NCBI GenBank assembly: GCA_038207425.1
Contig: JBBQZU010000014.1
Span: 35,033 to 99,032 of the forward strand
DNA: 64,000 bases
From: JBBQZU01 sp038207425
GTDB lineage: Bacteria > Bacteroidota > Bacteroidia > Flavobacteriales_D > Cryomorphaceae
Direction: 5' to 3'
Part shown: piece by piece, positions 27,521 to 36,790 of the stretch
Layout of the letters: each line of letters starts with the position of its first letter
Position numbering within the stretch: position 1 is the first letter of the stretch
The notes under the pieces: model-generated
Database searches by the model: none
What the model saw: only the letters and a program-made list of their open reading frames with translations
Told to the model about the DNA's origin: nothing
Made by a program: the position numbers and the translations under genes

Positions 27521-28399
27521 CTACTTTGCTTCAATGATTAGTATCTCAACTCTGCGATCTAAAGAGGGATCTCCACCTAAAGGATAGTCGCCCATCATGC
27601 CTCCATAAGTCATCCTGGCTGCATCTATTCCGTGTTCTGCGAGATAATCGAATACGGCTTTTGCCCTTACATAACTTAGGTTCTTCTTTTTTGTATCGGC
27701 ATTCACGCCGTCTTTTCCCGGGTTGGTGCAGCATACGTGCCCTTCTATTTTTATTTTCACATCGGGCCGGGCGGTGAGTTCATCTGTAAATTGCTTTAAG
27801 TAACCGTACGATGAAGCAAGTATAATGTCTCGGCTCCCTACGAAAAGTACCTTGTCAAGAGTGAACCTGTCGCCAGTAGCAATATTGGTGCCCATAATAA
27901 TCGGCTTGGGAGCAACCTTTACATCAACAGTTTTAGAGCTTATGGTTGTGGCGGTATTTGAATGTGCAGGCGCATCTTTAGGCTCGAACCATACGTAAGC
28001 TGATGCTCTGCGGTTCTCTTTCCGCTGCTGTTCAAGGTTGTTGTTTTCTTCGTCGATATACACAGCCCCTCGACCTAATGTTTTATTCAGCAATGATTCG
28101 TCAATTCCTGATTCGGAAAGAGCTTCATAAAGCGCGTAAGCCCGATTTTCTGAAAGCTCAAAATTTAGTACTTCGCTGCCGGTATCATCACAATAGCCTT
28201 CAATCACGATTTTCCTGACTCTAATATTTTCCCAGGATTCAGCCGCCTGTTTTACATTCACTTTTTCAGAAGAGGTGAGTTTGTATGCGCCTACTTCAAA
28301 GTAAACCAGAAGCGAATCATCCTGGGCAGAAAGATTCAGAATGGCGCTCATCGAAATGATCGATGAAAGCAAACAATCTCTTGCCAATGATTTTAACAC
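27521..28399 (-). CDS. Double OmpA-domain exported protein
   Basis: 292 aa with a GTG start (28399), because the signal peptide (about 9-27, ending LSAQ) begins right after it and no ATG is available before residue 18. Two OmpA-type peptidoglycan-binding domains sit in tandem: residues ~35-130 (VIEGYCDDTGSEVLN, ENRAYALYEAL) and ~175-290 (IEGHVCCTNPGKDGVN, VRAKAVFDYLAEHGI, DRRVEILI). Most OmpA-like proteins have one copy. The protein probably binds the cell wall from the periplasm. It is unrelated in sequence to the neighbouring genes. Confidence 0.85.
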   Translation of the reverse strand: MLKSLARDCLLSSIISMSAILNLSAQDDSLLVYFEVGAYKLTSSEKVNVKQAAESWENIRVRKIVIEGYCDDTGSEVLNFELSENRAYALYEALSESGIDESLLNKTLGRGAVYIDEENNNLEQQRKENRRASAYVWFEPKDAPAHSNTATTISSKTVDVKVAPKPIIMGTNIATGDRFTLDKVLFVGSRDIILASSYGYLKQFTDELTARPDVKIKIEGHVCCTNPGKDGVNADTKKKNLSYVRAKAVFDYLAEHGIDAARMTYGGMMGDYPLGGDPSLDRRVEILIIEAK

Positions 28400-28492
28400 A
28401 ACGGGTTCTCTGATGAATTAAGCAACTCAAAGTTATAAAGAAATGTTGGCGCGAGAAAGTGTCTAAGAGAAACTAACTAAAATTTAACAATT

Positions 28493-28521
28493 AAAAAGCC
28501 GCAGTGAAATTTCTGCTGCGG
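28493..28521 (-). terminator. Rho-independent terminator of mscL
   Basis: On the minus strand the stem CCGCAG/CTGCGG (28516-28521 and 28499-28504) is followed by CTTTTT. It lies 28 nt beyond the mscL stop. Confidence 0.8.
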
Positions 28522-28549
28522 TTGGATCTTGGTGCTTTACTGCTTTTTA

Positions 28550-28969
28550 TTACTTTTTGAGAAGGTCTCTGATTTCGGTTAATAGCACTTCTTCTTTGGT
28601 TGGTGCAGCGGGTGCAGCAGGTGCTTCGGCTGCCTTTTTTTCCATTCTATTTTTCATTTCATTATAGGCCTTTACAACCAAAAAAACTGCGGATGCCACT
28701 ATAATGAAGGTTATGATATTATTGAGAAATGAGCCATACTTTAGTGAAACTTCTGCTACTGCAACGCCTGCTTCATTTGTTGTTGCTTCCTTAAACATAA
28801 TCTTGAAATCGGTGAAATCAACACCTCCGAGTAGCATACCCACAGGTGGCATCACCACATCATCTACCAAAGATTTTACTATGGCACCAAAGTACGTTGC
28901 CATAATAAGGCCCACTGCAAGTTCTATCACATTTCCCTTTGCGATAAACGCTTTAAATTCTTTCAACAT
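28550..28969 (-). CDS. mscL: Large-conductance mechanosensitive channel
   Basis: 139 aa. The MscL signatures are clear: FKAFIAKGNVIELAVGLIM (TM1 and its start), VDDVVMPPVGMLLGGVDF, TM2 with NNIITFIIVASAVFLVV, and the KEEVLLTEIRDLLK C-terminal helix. The channel opens under membrane tension to release solutes during hypoosmotic shock. A good Bacteroidota promoter is 30 nt upstream and a terminator follows, so it is a single-gene unit. Confidence 0.95.
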   Translation of the reverse strand: MLKEFKAFIAKGNVIELAVGLIMATYFGAIVKSLVDDVVMPPVGMLLGGVDFTDFKIMFKEATTNEAGVAVAEVSLKYGSFLNNIITFIIVASAVFLVVKAYNEMKNRMEKKAAEAPAAPAAPTKEEVLLTEIRDLLKK

Positions 28970-28998
28970 ATTGTATAGTTTTTAATTGGTTTGGCCGG

Positions 28999-29028
28999 CA
29001 AAAGTATGGGAAATTATGAATTTGACAA
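28999..29028 (-). promoter_or_regulatory. Promoter of mscL
   Basis: On the minus strand TTG (29026-29028), a 19-nt spacer and a perfect -7 box TACTTTTG (28999-29006) sit 29 nt before the ATG. Among the promoters in the window this is the closest match to the Bacteroidota consensus. Confidence 0.7.
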
Positions 29029-29099
29029 GATTTCATAACAATGGTCAATAATGCCACCTGCTTCTATGAAATACCTGTAGATGCAATCAGCTAGAGTTG

Positions 29100-30422
29100 T
29101 TAGTAGGGCAACTTCTCTCTGTAAAGCTTGTATGGTTCCTTCCCACCGGGAATTTTAAAGGCATAATACACCCAACCATCGTAAATCCTGATTGCCCTTG
29201 GGAAAGGATTGCGAAGTTTGATTGGCTGCCTTGCAGCTCCTGTTTGCGGTACTACTTCGCGTATATATGCCACGCCCGATTTGTCATGCACGGCGTAGCA
29301 TTTTCGAGTTATTTCATCCTGAATCATTCCCCCGTACTTTTCGCCATCAAAGCGATGGTGGTACATTGCTACAGAGTCAATGGCTGTGCCGTTCATATCG
29401 TGATGAAAGATGAGCCCGTTGAGGTGGTCAAATATGTAAATTGCTCCGTTATCGCCATAGGCAGGGGCATAGGGGAAATCGTATTTCTTATTCGAGAAGT
29501 CCTGCCTTAAGAGCGGAGCAAACATCGACTTATCAATGCCGTGTTCATCTTCAAGTTCAGCAGCTTCTTCAAGTTGCCAGGGCATCAGGGCTCTGTAATC
29601 GCCCTGTATATTCTCAAAATATTCTTCGTTGCGAACATACCTGATCGGCTTCGCGCTGTTTACATCACCAAATACTACATAGTGCACCAATTCAGGTATG
29701 GGAGAAATTGTTGCACCAAAAAAGTTGTTCTTTCTTCCGGCTACCGTTGCGGTTTTTATTTGAGTATCAAAATATTGAGCATCAATTTCTTCCAGTATAT
29801 GTGTGCCGGCTTTACCTTTAACTATCAGGCAAAATTTATTTCCGGAAACAAAAAGCCTCCCGTAAATATCTTTGTACAATGCTATTGAATTGTCGGGGAG
29901 TATTATTCTTTCAAGTAATAAGCCATATTTGAAAAAACTCAGACTGTTCTTCAGAAACCGTGTATCTTCAACTCCTATTTTGGGTTTCGACTCCATAAAC
30001 GCCATTAACACCAGGGTATCACCAAGAAATACGAAATCCTGAACATTTTCAAATTCGCTCCCGTGCACCAACTCTGTTTTGCTGGCACTAACAATGTTCC
30101 CAATCCTTGTGGTATTGTAGGAAATGTAAACCTTAATAAAGGTTTGACCTCGAAGGTCTCTATAATTTATTTTTCGGGTTTGAAAATGCGGGTGGCTTAT
30201 ATAAATGGGTTCACCTCTTATTATGTTGAAATTGAACGTGCCGTTCGCTTTAGTTTTTTTCGAAAGGTTTTCGCAGCGTACTTCAGCACCATCCACAAGA
30301 GCGTTGTTGTGGGCATTTAAAACAACACCTTCCAATTGGCGCATTTTCTGCGCATCCGAAGAAAGGGGGCTGAGCTGAAGGCCAACTAAAAGGTAAGCGC
30401 AAAAGAATATATGACGCCTCAT
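29100..30422 (-). CDS. Exported beta-propeller-like protein, unknown function
   Basis: 440 aa. A signal peptide (about 5-24) is followed by a short carboxypeptidase-regulatory-like beta-sandwich (GVVLNAHNNALVDGAEVRCE, about residues 30-95). The remainder is a series of short beta-strand repeats with Asp/Gly turns, consistent with a beta-propeller (6-bladed or similar). No catalytic motif is visible. The carboxypeptidase-regulatory segment and the following DUF5686 gene suggest an outer-membrane or cell-surface role. The gene lies 70 nt downstream of the DUF5686 gene on the same strand, so they could be co-transcribed. Confidence 0.65.
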   Translation of the reverse strand: MRRHIFFCAYLLVGLQLSPLSSDAQKMRQLEGVVLNAHNNALVDGAEVRCENLSKKTKANGTFNFNIIRGEPIYISHPHFQTRKINYRDLRGQTFIKVYISYNTTRIGNIVSASKTELVHGSEFENVQDFVFLGDTLVLMAFMESKPKIGVEDTRFLKNSLSFFKYGLLLERIILPDNSIALYKDIYGRLFVSGNKFCLIVKGKAGTHILEEIDAQYFDTQIKTATVAGRKNNFFGATISPIPELVHYVVFGDVNSAKPIRYVRNEEYFENIQGDYRALMPWQLEEAAELEDEHGIDKSMFAPLLRQDFSNKKYDFPYAPAYGDNGAIYIFDHLNGLIFHHDMNGTAIDSVAMYHHRFDGEKYGGMIQDEITRKCYAVHDKSGVAYIREVVPQTGAARQPIKLRNPFPRAIRIYDGWVYYAFKIPGGKEPYKLYREKLPY

Positions 30423-30492
30423 TTACTTAGAAGAATTCACTGGCCAAAGTACAAAAATCGAGCCTGCTACAATTTACAATTACTAAAGGGCT

Positions 30493-32928
30493 TTAGATGC
30501 CAATTGCAAAACTCAGAATGAAGAAAAAGTTGTCTTCAAAGTCGGGCAGGGCATAGTTTCCATGTCGGTAATATGCGCCAATTCCAAAGCCATTGTAGTA
30601 CATATTGCTCGAGTAGCGCAGCAGGTTGTCCAGTATGATACCGCCCTCAAGGTATGGCTTGTTCATTTGCCTGTATTCAAATGGAACCTGAGCGCGGTTC
30701 AATTCACCAATCGATCCGATACCGGCTGCGTAGGATACTTTAAGCTCTGGCTTGGTAAATTCCTTTTCTATTTTAAATATGGGCCCAAAACTATGCACCA
30801 GTCCGGCATAAGCATATTGATCATTAAGAAATTCATAGAGACCCATCGTTTGAAAGTACCCCATCGCCTGAATACCAAAATCAGTTCGCGCACCCAACAC
30901 CCCGGGCGAAAATTGAAGCCAGGGGTGTAGCACATTTTCACCCCAAATTTTACCTGCTCCACCATAAGCCTGCGTTTGTCCGAGGCGCCATGACTTAAAT
31001 TGCTGCCTCAACGCAATATCTGCACGGGTGTAATTTTGGGTGCCATCGAGCCAATTATCAAGCGCATGCCTTACAGTGAAATCAACCCTTGGGTACCTTA
31101 TCTCAATAGGTATGAGGCTTTGACCCAACTGCATTAATGATTCATTTGGAACCCATCTTACCGAAATACCAACCTCAGTGTTTACAGCAGTTGTTGGATT
31201 CAGTGTGGCATTGGTTATATAATCTCGGTACTCAAAAGTTCTGCCTTCGCGCATAGCAAACGCTTTAAGCAGTAAGCCTCTCAAAGGTCTGTAGGAGATC
31301 GATGTTTTGTATTGCTGCACCTGATTCATACGGCGGGTATAAAGATTGCGGATTGATTCACCTATTTTCATAAATGACTGATCAGGGTCTATAAATCCTC
31401 GACCGGGCTCGTCCACATCATTGCTGTATCGCATGGCAAATTCAAATTCGCGCTTAGGGTTTATGGGAAATACGATACCGCCACCATATTTTGATTGCTT
31501 ATCGCGAAAGCCATATGCGAAATATCCTTCAAGGCTCATCCATTTTATCAACTTATCATTGGTTGCCAATCCGGCTCCCAGCCTTAGGCCTTCGAATTGG
31601 TTGAATCTAAGCACATGATTCAGTAATAAGTCTGTTTTACCGAGTGAGAGTCTGCCACGTGCAAGTGATCCCGACTGGCTCATAAACCAGCCCAAGGTAT
31701 TCACAAACTTGGCGGGTAGCGTATCCCAAACCCGATATGAATTGGTTTCGAATGAATCGAGCTCAAACGGTCGGAGTTCGTCCCATTGTTCGTCACTCAG
31801 TTTATTGGATTCTTCGGTATATGTAACCTGTATTATGCCCAAATCGCTGGCAGTGGGCTCATATTCTAGGTTTACTTCTTTGTTATAAGTAGTGCTGGTA
31901 ATGATGAGCGGCATTGATTCATCCTTCATCAAATAGTATGTTCTGGAACCCGTTGGGAACCAGCTTTTGCTCATTTTGGTATAGTCCTGCCTTATTTCAA
32001 ATTCTACTAGTGAAAATTCACCTGCGTTTGAACCTCTGAAATTAATAATAGCATATCTTTCAGAGCCAATTGTAAGCGACCCTTTCATGAGGTTTCCCAA
32101 TGCTTTTTTGCGGGGCTGAAATGTAATAATATAGGCCAATTCGCCTTGAACATACGTGCTGTCGGTAAGTTCAAATACATACTGACCATCGCTTCCGGCG
32201 CTCAATGGATTTACAAAATCAAAATCCAGAACATTCAATTGGGATGGATATACGCTGAATGGTTGGAATGAATTACTGAGTAGCCCAAAGGCCGGATTTT
32301 TGAAGCCGGTAATCTGATTGGCTACGACAGACTCCTTCCATTTGCCTGGCTTCTTATACATCACTTCTGTGGCACTCTCCATCAAAAAGAAATGCGCTTT
32401 TGCAAATCCTGACTTTGCTAATTCTGCCTGAATGGTGTCACTGCGTTTCACATCGATAGCAGCTTTGTTATATGACTTGAAGGTGAAGTGATCGAGATTT
32501 TCAGGATCATTGAGACTTTTATTGCGGGTAGCACGCCGTACTAATTCATAGGCGGGATCTTCCTTTGCTTTTATTACCAGCTCATTGAGGCTTACAGAAG
32601 CTGCTTTGAGCTCAATATTGGGATTATTACTTAGCTCAGCAATGGTAGATCTGTACTTTTCGAAACCTATGCAGGTTGCCCATGCTGAATCAGCACCTGA
32701 AGCTTCGGCCAAAAGATGTAATGTATAATTGCCTTCAATATTGCTTACCGATGCAGTTTTCTTTCCGTTGGCACTGGATATAATATGCACAAAAGGTACA
32801 GTTTCATTGCGTTTCGATTCTGTAATTCTTCCTGAAATAGTTATAGATTGTGCTTTTGCTACATGAGCCATGCCCAGCCATAGACTTGCAAGAACCAAGA
32901 TAGTATAGATGTGTAAAGTATATTTCAC
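30493..32928 (-). CDS. DUF5686/carboxypeptidase-regulatory outer-membrane protein
   Basis: 811 aa from the GTG at 32928. The alternative TTG at 32958 overlaps the -7 box and is rejected. A signal peptide (about 1-27) precedes a carboxypeptidase-regulatory domain (ISGRITESKRNETVPFVHII, about 30-110). The rest fits the Bacteroidota DUF5686 family, starting SLNELVIKAKEDPAYELVRRA and ending in alternating beta-strands typical of an outer-membrane barrel. Function is unknown in general; members are often near surface-structure genes. The C-terminal strands (from about residue 430) show repeated aromatic ends consistent with a barrel. Confidence 0.85.
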   Translation of the reverse strand: MKYTLHIYTILVLASLWLGMAHVAKAQSITISGRITESKRNETVPFVHIISSANGKKTASVSNIEGNYTLHLLAEASGADSAWATCIGFEKYRSTIAELSNNPNIELKAASVSLNELVIKAKEDPAYELVRRATRNKSLNDPENLDHFTFKSYNKAAIDVKRSDTIQAELAKSGFAKAHFFLMESATEVMYKKPGKWKESVVANQITGFKNPAFGLLSNSFQPFSVYPSQLNVLDFDFVNPLSAGSDGQYVFELTDSTYVQGELAYIITFQPRKKALGNLMKGSLTIGSERYAIINFRGSNAGEFSLVEFEIRQDYTKMSKSWFPTGSRTYYLMKDESMPLIITSTTYNKEVNLEYEPTASDLGIIQVTYTEESNKLSDEQWDELRPFELDSFETNSYRVWDTLPAKFVNTLGWFMSQSGSLARGRLSLGKTDLLLNHVLRFNQFEGLRLGAGLATNDKLIKWMSLEGYFAYGFRDKQSKYGGGIVFPINPKREFEFAMRYSNDVDEPGRGFIDPDQSFMKIGESIRNLYTRRMNQVQQYKTSISYRPLRGLLLKAFAMREGRTFEYRDYITNATLNPTTAVNTEVGISVRWVPNESLMQLGQSLIPIEIRYPRVDFTVRHALDNWLDGTQNYTRADIALRQQFKSWRLGQTQAYGGAGKIWGENVLHPWLQFSPGVLGARTDFGIQAMGYFQTMGLYEFLNDQYAYAGLVHSFGPIFKIEKEFTKPELKVSYAAGIGSIGELNRAQVPFEYRQMNKPYLEGGIILDNLLRYSSNMYYNGFGIGAYYRHGNYALPDFEDNFFFILSFAIGI

Positions 32929-32955
32929 AGGCTTTTGATCTAGAAGGTCAAATGT

Positions 32956-32963
32956 CAAAAATA
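32956..32963 (-). promoter_or_regulatory. -7 box of the DUF5686 gene
   Basis: TATTTTTG on the minus strand is a perfect TAnnTTTG match. Its position makes transcription start downstream of the in-frame TTG (32958) and supports the GTG at 32928. Confidence 0.5.
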
Positions 32964-33037
32964 AGATGATTCAGGTGCAAATTTTTTTGAGTAAAGGAGC
33001 AGATCAATTATAGATGGTACTTTATTGCGCTTAATTG

Positions 33038-33460
33038 TTAATTCGCTAAGGGTATTTTACTCCTCGCAAGCTGTCCATTTCCTTCTCCAAGAACTTTACC
33101 ACGTTGATCATACAAAGTGGCCTTAGCGGAAAATATATTTCTCGAGTAGTGCACTAATTCACCAACAGACCGCACTTCACCAGCTATAACTGGTCGATAA
33201 AACTGAATATGAAAGCTTGTGGTGAGCAGAAACACATCATCAACCATCGAGTTGGCTGCAAAAAAAGCCGCATCATCCAGCAGCTTGAAATACACAGCGC
33301 CATGCACAGCTTCCATACCATGAAAGTAATCATCACTTACCTGCAATGCTATTTCAGCCTTCCCAGGGCTTATTTGTATTCTGGTTGTTCCAAAAAACCG
33401 GCTGTTTATTTTCGCATTCAGATATACTTTTTCGAGCAATTTGAAGTGTGTTATATTCAT
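33038..33460 (-). CDS. Hotdog-fold thioesterase (PaaI/DUF4442-like)
   Basis: 140 aa, one hotdog domain. The signature helix and strand run from GKAEIALQVSDDYFHGMEAVHGAVYFKLLDDAAFFAANS, where the VHGAVYFKLLDDAAFFA segment holds the usual substrate-side Gly and Asp. PaaI-type enzymes hydrolyse acyl-CoA or aryl-CoA thioesters. The substrate is unknown. The gene lies between a terminator and the DUF5686 gene. Confidence 0.85.
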   Translation of the reverse strand: MNITHFKLLEKVYLNAKINSRFFGTTRIQISPGKAEIALQVSDDYFHGMEAVHGAVYFKLLDDAAFFAANSMVDDVFLLTTSFHIQFYRPVIAGEVRSVGELVHYSRNIFSAKATLYDQRGKVLGEGNGQLARSKIPLAN

Positions 33461-33472
33461 AAAACATTGATT

Positions 33473-33506
33473 AAAAAAGGCGGCTACACCTAAAGTGAGC
33501 CGCCTT
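33473..33506 (-). terminator. Terminator of the FG-GAP/ASPIC T9SS gene
   Basis: On the minus strand the 9-bp perfect stem AAGGCGGCT/AGCCGCCTT is followed by a T-run (plus-strand A-run at 33473-33478). It lies 23 nt after the stop of the 33530 gene and insulates the thioesterase gene. Confidence 0.9.
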
Positions 33507-33529
33507 TACTTATTGGTGATTAAGTGGGT

Positions 33530-35545
33530 TTATTGCTTTACAAACCTTCGCTCTGTTACTGAATCGTTTGTTGTGAGCTGCAGCACATAGGCACCCTTGG
33601 CAAGAGCCGAAATATTTACAGTGCTTTGAGTAAGCCGTTGGGCTGAAATTAGCTTACCATTTACATCAAAAATTCTGATGATTGCATTATCAAGTGGGCT
33701 GTTTGATGTGATGAATATCTCATCGCTGGCCGGGTTAGGGTAAACGAGCAATTCAATTTTGTTTGCATCATTCACACTATTGGGGATTCCCGGAAGTTCT
33801 TCGCCATCACCTTCTACTGCTAGGAAAGTTGTATTTATTTCAGGACTATAGAATGCATCAACAATTCCTGAAGGCCAGGTTACTATCAGGCTGTCTATTT
33901 CTGAGTCCTGTCCTAGTCCGAAATGAACGTTAAGTGAACTCATATACCTAAATCCATCACCGCTGCGTACATCGCGAATTTGTTTGCCAAGAGCGCTGTA
34001 CAGTACCACTCTTGCGCCTATTCCATTAATATTGCTCACGGTGCCCAGGATATTTATTTTCAAATAATTATTATTGTTTCCGCCGTTTACTTTTACAGTA
34101 GTGCCGTTCACTACATCAAGGAATCCGTCATTATTCAGGTCACCAATGGGTCCATTGCCAAATCCTGTTTGAGTGCGTGTGAAGGTGAGGTCACCATTGT
34201 TGAACATGATAGAATTTCCTGCGCCCAGAACGTCTATAAAACCATCGTTGTCAAAATCCTGCGCTACATATTCAATGCTCGTTGCATTTAATAGGTCGTA
34301 ACCTGAATTCAGGGTTTTGTCTGAAAAGGTACCATCACCGTTGTTGTACATAAACTTGTGCGCGCCTTGCGAAAAAGAACTTGCTCCCACTATCACATCC
34401 ATAAAGCCGTTGTTGTCAAAATCGCCCCATGCTGATGACCATGTCTGCACTGCATCGGCAAGTCCTGCTTCGGTAGCAATTTCAGTATAGGAGCCATCGC
34501 CATTGTTGCGGTGTAGTTGGTTGATATTAGCAGGGCTGTTACCGCCCCTGCATTTGGCTATGAACATGTCAGAATCACCGTCATTGTCATAGTCCACCCA
34601 AATTGAACCGTAGTTTCCTCCATCAAAAGTATCGCCCATACCACCCTGGTTGAAGGTGAGGTTTCCTTCTCCATCGTTGATATAATAAACGTTAGGTTGC
34701 ACATCGTGACATACGAAAGCATCGAGGTGGCCATCATTGTTTATATCTACAAAGTTTGATCGTTGCGAAAACACGTATTGGGTCTGGTAAACTTGCGTAA
34801 ATCCTGCTCCATCGTTATTGCGGAGCATAAAGCTCACTCCGGAGCCTCCGCCATAAAGTAGGTCATTGTAGCCGTTGCGATCAATATCGCCTGCTGCGAT
34901 GCTCCATGAAGGTAGGTACGCTGCCTGTTGCGTTTCTTGATTTTGAACTTCGAAACCACCTTCAGGCAATTGCAGATGTAAATTGATATTGGAGTTCTGA
35001 ACGCCTACAACATCATCTAGAAAATCACCATTCATGTCAACAACGCAAATGCTGCTTCCTTCAACTGCTATAGGCAAGTTTGAAAATACAACCGCAGGAA
35101 CCACAAATATTTCTTCTGCAATCGAAAATACAAACCCATTGGAATCCCAGTTGTTGTCCCAAGCTATGTAGTAGGTATTTCCCACAATGGCAGTGAAGTT
35201 TCCAATCGATAAAAAGCCTGTACCTGAATCGTCATCACCACCTATGCATTGGAGGTTTTCGCAATCGCCTGAGTAAACCTGAAATCTCGTATCGGCACCA
35301 GCATTCTCAATGATATTGCTTGACACTGTAACAAGATAAGTGGCATCAGGTACATATTTGAACCACTCGCCAGCGGTGGCATTGTCTCCGCCTGTTGAAC
35401 ACACTGGCAAGGGTACTTCGGGGCCATCAATGCTATCAACGTCGCGCAGCCCGGCAGTAATCAATAATGCATCGAGGCATGAATTCTGCGCGTTGATGTT
35501 GAAAGCTGACAGGAACAAAACTGCGGTTAGAGTAAATATTCTCAT
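33530..35545 (-). CDS. FG-GAP/VCBS and ASPIC/UnbV repeat protein, T9SS type A
   Basis: 671 aa. A signal peptide (about 1-19) precedes FG-GAP/VCBS calcium-binding repeats of the type DINNDGHLDAFV, DYDNDGDSDMFIA, DFDNNGFMDVIVG and DFDNDGFIDVLGA. An ASPIC/UnbV-like segment follows (about 500-580: GARVVLYSALGKQIRDVRSGDG, LIVTWPSGIVDAF). The end is a type A sorting domain (LLVYPNPASDEIFITSN, IFDVNGKLISAQRL, VLQLTTND, then a basic end). It is exported by T9SS. It follows the cytochrome gene by 21 nt, so the two are probably one operon. Confidence 0.88.
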   Translation of the reverse strand: MRIFTLTAVLFLSAFNINAQNSCLDALLITAGLRDVDSIDGPEVPLPVCSTGGDNATAGEWFKYVPDATYLVTVSSNIIENAGADTRFQVYSGDCENLQCIGGDDDSGTGFLSIGNFTAIVGNTYYIAWDNNWDSNGFVFSIAEEIFVVPAVVFSNLPIAVEGSSICVVDMNGDFLDDVVGVQNSNINLHLQLPEGGFEVQNQETQQAAYLPSWSIAAGDIDRNGYNDLLYGGGSGVSFMLRNNDGAGFTQVYQTQYVFSQRSNFVDINNDGHLDAFVCHDVQPNVYYINDGEGNLTFNQGGMGDTFDGGNYGSIWVDYDNDGDSDMFIAKCRGGNSPANINQLHRNNGDGSYTEIATEAGLADAVQTWSSAWGDFDNNGFMDVIVGASSFSQGAHKFMYNNGDGTFSDKTLNSGYDLLNATSIEYVAQDFDNDGFIDVLGAGNSIMFNNGDLTFTRTQTGFGNGPIGDLNNDGFLDVVNGTTVKVNGGNNNNYLKINILGTVSNINGIGARVVLYSALGKQIRDVRSGDGFRYMSSLNVHFGLGQDSEIDSLIVTWPSGIVDAFYSPEINTTFLAVEGDGEELPGIPNSVNDANKIELLVYPNPASDEIFITSNSPLDNAIIRIFDVNGKLISAQRLTQSTVNISALAKGAYVLQLTTNDSVTERRFVKQ

Positions 35546-35566
35546 GATTGGTTTGGTTTTCAGATT

Positions 35567-36652
35567 TTAACAAGGTTCAGTAATGGAGTTGATGTAATCA
35601 GTAATGAGTTGCACAGCTTCTTCATGAACAATCGATCGCCCAAGAAGGGGCATTCGAACGGCTTCGTCCGTAGAACTAATGCGGTAATACATCATGGATC
35701 GGTTTACATTGCCGGGCGAAATAATATGGGTAAAGGTAGGGTCAAGGGTTTCGTCAGGTTCTACACATACTCCCTGGTTCTGAGGATTTATGGTTTCGAT
35801 CCACGCAAATCGCATGGGGCGGTAGTCACAATGGCTATTTTCTTTATGGCAGCTTCCACAATTCACATCGAGGTAAGCGCGCACGCGCAATTCCAGCGGC
35901 TGCAGTTCGTCATCCCAAGCTGCTACGGTACTAATATCTGCTGGTATATTGCCGGTCAGATATCCCATTTCAGCCCATTTGGCAAGTTGGTTTTTCACAC
36001 CATCATTGAATGCAAATAGCTTGTTCATATTCTGGGGCTTTGGCCCAATCGGCATAGGTTTGCTACTGGTCTTGTGGCAAGTAAGGCATTCAGCTTCTGA
36101 TGGAAATCTGTAATTGGTTGCTTTAAGCTCACCATCCTGGAGCCATGATATATTTCGGTAGCTACCGTCCATATCAAGGTGCGCTTCGGTTTGCTCATCA
36201 TTCCAAACATATTCAGCAAAATTCCATGCGCCATTCAATTTATAGAGCAGCCTGGTTTCCATGATTCTTTGCACTCCTTTTGGCTGCACATTGTCATAGT
36301 AAAAATTTTTAATGATCACGGCGCCATCATCAAAGTTGAATATTTCGCTGTCAAGCTCATAGCTCGCGCTGCTGCCGGCTTTAAACCATACGAAGCGCTT
36401 CTTTTTGGCGTAGTCTGTAAACAGCGGGGTTATAAGGTCGTACGGAAGTACATCGTCCTGCGGCTCCATATTCATCAGTTCACCTTTGTAGAAATTGTAT
36501 TCTGAAAGAGTTTGATAGGGTACCAGCGTAGGGTCAAAAACCACCAGCGTGGCAGGCGGAGTCGGTGGCGGGGTAGGTGTAGGATCATCGTCTCTTGTAC
36601 ACGCAATCATCAGTGTACAGAGCAATACAGATGTAAGCAATCTCAAATTCAT
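35567..36652 (-). CDS. Diheme cytochrome c lipoprotein (SO2930-like)
   Basis: 361 aa from the ATG at 36652 (the TTG seven codons upstream is rejected). A lipoprotein signal has its cysteine at residue 18, followed by an Asp/Pro-rich linker. Two c-type heme motifs are present: C189-x2-C192-H193 (CLTCH) and C265-x2-C268-H269 (CGSCH). The N-terminal part matches the family with YDLITPLFTDYAKKKRFVW. Such proteins are electron carriers of unknown partner. The downstream FG-GAP T9SS protein is likely co-transcribed and may be the surface partner. The location is the outer leaflet or periplasm. Confidence 0.87.
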   Translation of the reverse strand: MNLRLLTSVLLCTLMIACTRDDDPTPTPPPTPPATLVVFDPTLVPYQTLSEYNFYKGELMNMEPQDDVLPYDLITPLFTDYAKKKRFVWFKAGSSASYELDSEIFNFDDGAVIIKNFYYDNVQPKGVQRIMETRLLYKLNGAWNFAEYVWNDEQTEAHLDMDGSYRNISWLQDGELKATNYRFPSEAECLTCHKTSSKPMPIGPKPQNMNKLFAFNDGVKNQLAKWAEMGYLTGNIPADISTVAAWDDELQPLELRVRAYLDVNCGSCHKENSHCDYRPMRFAWIETINPQNQGVCVEPDETLDPTFTHIISPGNVNRSMMYYRISSTDEAVRMPLLGRSIVHEEAVQLITDYINSITEPC

Positions 36653-36790
36653 CCTTGCAGCGGATATTAGCAAATCAAAGACGGAAGGTAGGCAATTTTA
36701 GTTGCACAAGAAATGCAGCAAATTTCTTTTCACTGCAATGCTTTGATTCCTAAAAAGGAAATGCAGGAATAAACCGTATGTAAAACAAAT

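Noticed and set aside
36673..36673. TTG start of the diheme cytochrome
   Set aside because: Would add seven residues in front of an intact lipoprotein signal; the ATG at 36652 is preferred.
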